6,745 nt of DNA from Candidatus Competibacteraceae bacterium. Lineage in GTDB: Bacteria > Pseudomonadota > Gammaproteobacteria > Competibacterales > Competibacteraceae. Position numbers and translations under genes: made by a program. The stretch covers positions 7,092 to 13,836 of the forward strand of contig DPWB01000164.1 in the NCBI GenBank assembly GCA_003527885.1, written 5' to 3'. A model generated the notes under the pieces. That model did not search any database. It saw nothing but the letters and a program-made list of their open reading frames with translations, and was not told the origin of the DNA. Positions 6,013-6,745 of the stretch are shown one piece after another (within the stretch, counting starts at the first letter, position 1; each line of letters starts with the position of its first letter).

Positions 6013-6692
6013 CTAATCACCACCACCCCCACAACCGCCGCCACCACCGCATCCTCCCGCAGACCCACCACCGTCCCCACAACAGGCAGCGCCACCGAAA
6101 GCGGAGCCGCCACAAGCGATTCCTCCACAGCTCGCCGATGTACCAGCGGAATTGAATTCCTCTTTCATCGTGTAAGTGTTGCCGTTCGCTATCCGTAGCT
6201 TTTCATCAATTTCAAACAGCAATGGAAGCCGCGTCGGATTTTTGGGGTTGATGCTTTCCTCCAAACAAGCATATCTCCAAGTCATGCAAAGGGCGGCTTC
6301 GATGTCGGCTCCCTTTCGGGTCGCTGAAGCAGGGACATGATGGAAGTACCCTCCAAACGCTTCCTTACAAAAAAGCTCGTAAGTTCGAGTATCGAGAATG
6401 AACTCATGCCAAAGATCATCTACAACCCGAGAAGGCATACCGATGAGCTGTTTCCCAGCCCTGGCGTGAACGAGGAAATATTTTCGTAACGCTCCGGCCA
6501 CCATATAAAAATACTGCTCCTCCAGATGCGGATGACGATTTTTTAGCTTGGCGAGCAAATCATCTGAAAAGACGTACGAACGAATGAAGTGCTCGCGCTC
6601 CGACCATGTGGGCTCGCGGACATAAATAAAAGCCCCGAAAACGACGATCGGAAAAATGATAACCATAGTGATCATAATGACGCTGGCGACGA
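6013..6692 (-). CDS. Membrane-anchored GRDP-like protein with Gly/Cys-rich tail, 5' partial
   Basis: Residues are numbered from the ATG at 6675 (220 residues to the TAG at 6013-6015). The frame stays open upstream through natural-looking sequence to about 6692 and then runs into adapter, so the true start is missing. A hydrophobic helix spans 1-19 and continues into the upstream codons (VASVI). The core holds DDLWHEFIL (86-94), TYELFC (98-103), FGGYFHHVP (107-115) and WRYACLEE (133-140), a pattern I associate with bacterial relatives of the glycine-rich-domain-protein (DUF1399-like) family. Function is unknown. Residues 177-220 contain 22 Gly and six Cys (183, 188, 198, 199, 209, 215). Outside that tail the gene looks visibly more AT-rich than its neighbours. 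It reads toward ggt but is 449 bases away, so a shared operon is unlikely. Confidence 0.7.
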
Positions 6693-6745
6693 GCGATCTA
6701 GTGTAGATCTCGGTGGTCGCCGTATCATTAAAAAAACGAAGGGAC
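6679..6745 (-). other. Illumina Nextera i5/P5 adapter contamination
   Basis: Read on the minus strand, 6729-6701 is the 29-base P5 flow-cell sequence with no mismatch (it starts AATGATACGGCG and ends ATCTACAC). Next, 6700-6693 is TAGATCGC, the standard Nextera 501 index. Then 6692-6679 is TCGTCGCCAGCGTC, which differs from the Nextera read-1 adapter at one base (6686). On the plus strand the P5 end is followed by seven A (6730-6736) and CGAAGGGAC, typical of reads running past the end of a library molecule. The 14 bases at 6679-6692 may be genuine genome that resembles the primer. Everything from 6693 onward is artefact. Confidence 0.97.

Noticed and set aside
6004..6198. Thr/Ser-rich plus-strand ORF at the end of the last gene
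   Set aside because: It is the complement of the Gly/Cys-coding tail, so its apparent repeats are a by-product of that low-complexity stretch.
6730..6745. A-run and CGAAGGGAC as a genomic tail or terminator
   Set aside because: It follows the P5 end and matches sequencing beyond the library molecule, so it is not genomic.

Overview
The window is GC-rich bacterial chromosomal DNA. Its Shine-Dalgarno sites, proteobacterial-style alanine racemase and periplasmic gamma-glutamyltranspeptidase suggest a Pseudomonadota member, probably a gammaproteobacterium. I cannot name a genus. The last ~70 bases are not natural DNA: they contain a recognisable Illumina Nextera i5/P5 adapter, so the window ends at a library artefact.

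Layout, plus strand: alr (alanine racemase, D-alanine for peptidoglycan) at 102-1190; a small PGPGW-type membrane protein at 1320-1658; a half-size EamA/DMT transporter at 1767-2201, whose start codon coincides with the predicted transcription start of a TACAAT box; and a 462-residue GalT-like protein of the uncharacterised DUF4921 type at 2306-3694. Minus strand: a secreted gamma-glutamyltranspeptidase at 3788-5563, convergent with the GalT-like gene; then a 449-base stretch rich in inverted repeats with one doubtful 54-codon ORF; then a membrane-anchored protein with a GRDP-like core and a Gly/Cys-rich tail, cut at its 5' end by the adapter.

The genes do not form an obvious pathway. alr and ggt both touch amino-acid and cell-envelope metabolism, but they are far apart, on opposite strands, and apparently independently transcribed. 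No CRISPR array, tRNA, rRNA, intact insertion sequence or defence system is visible. The rightmost gene looks more AT-rich than the others outside its Gly-coding tail and may have a different history. The most noteworthy observations are the adapter at the right end and what it implies about the truncated gene, the uncharacterised GalT-like enzyme, the possible leaderless EamA transcript, and the structured 5.6-6.0 kb intergenic region.
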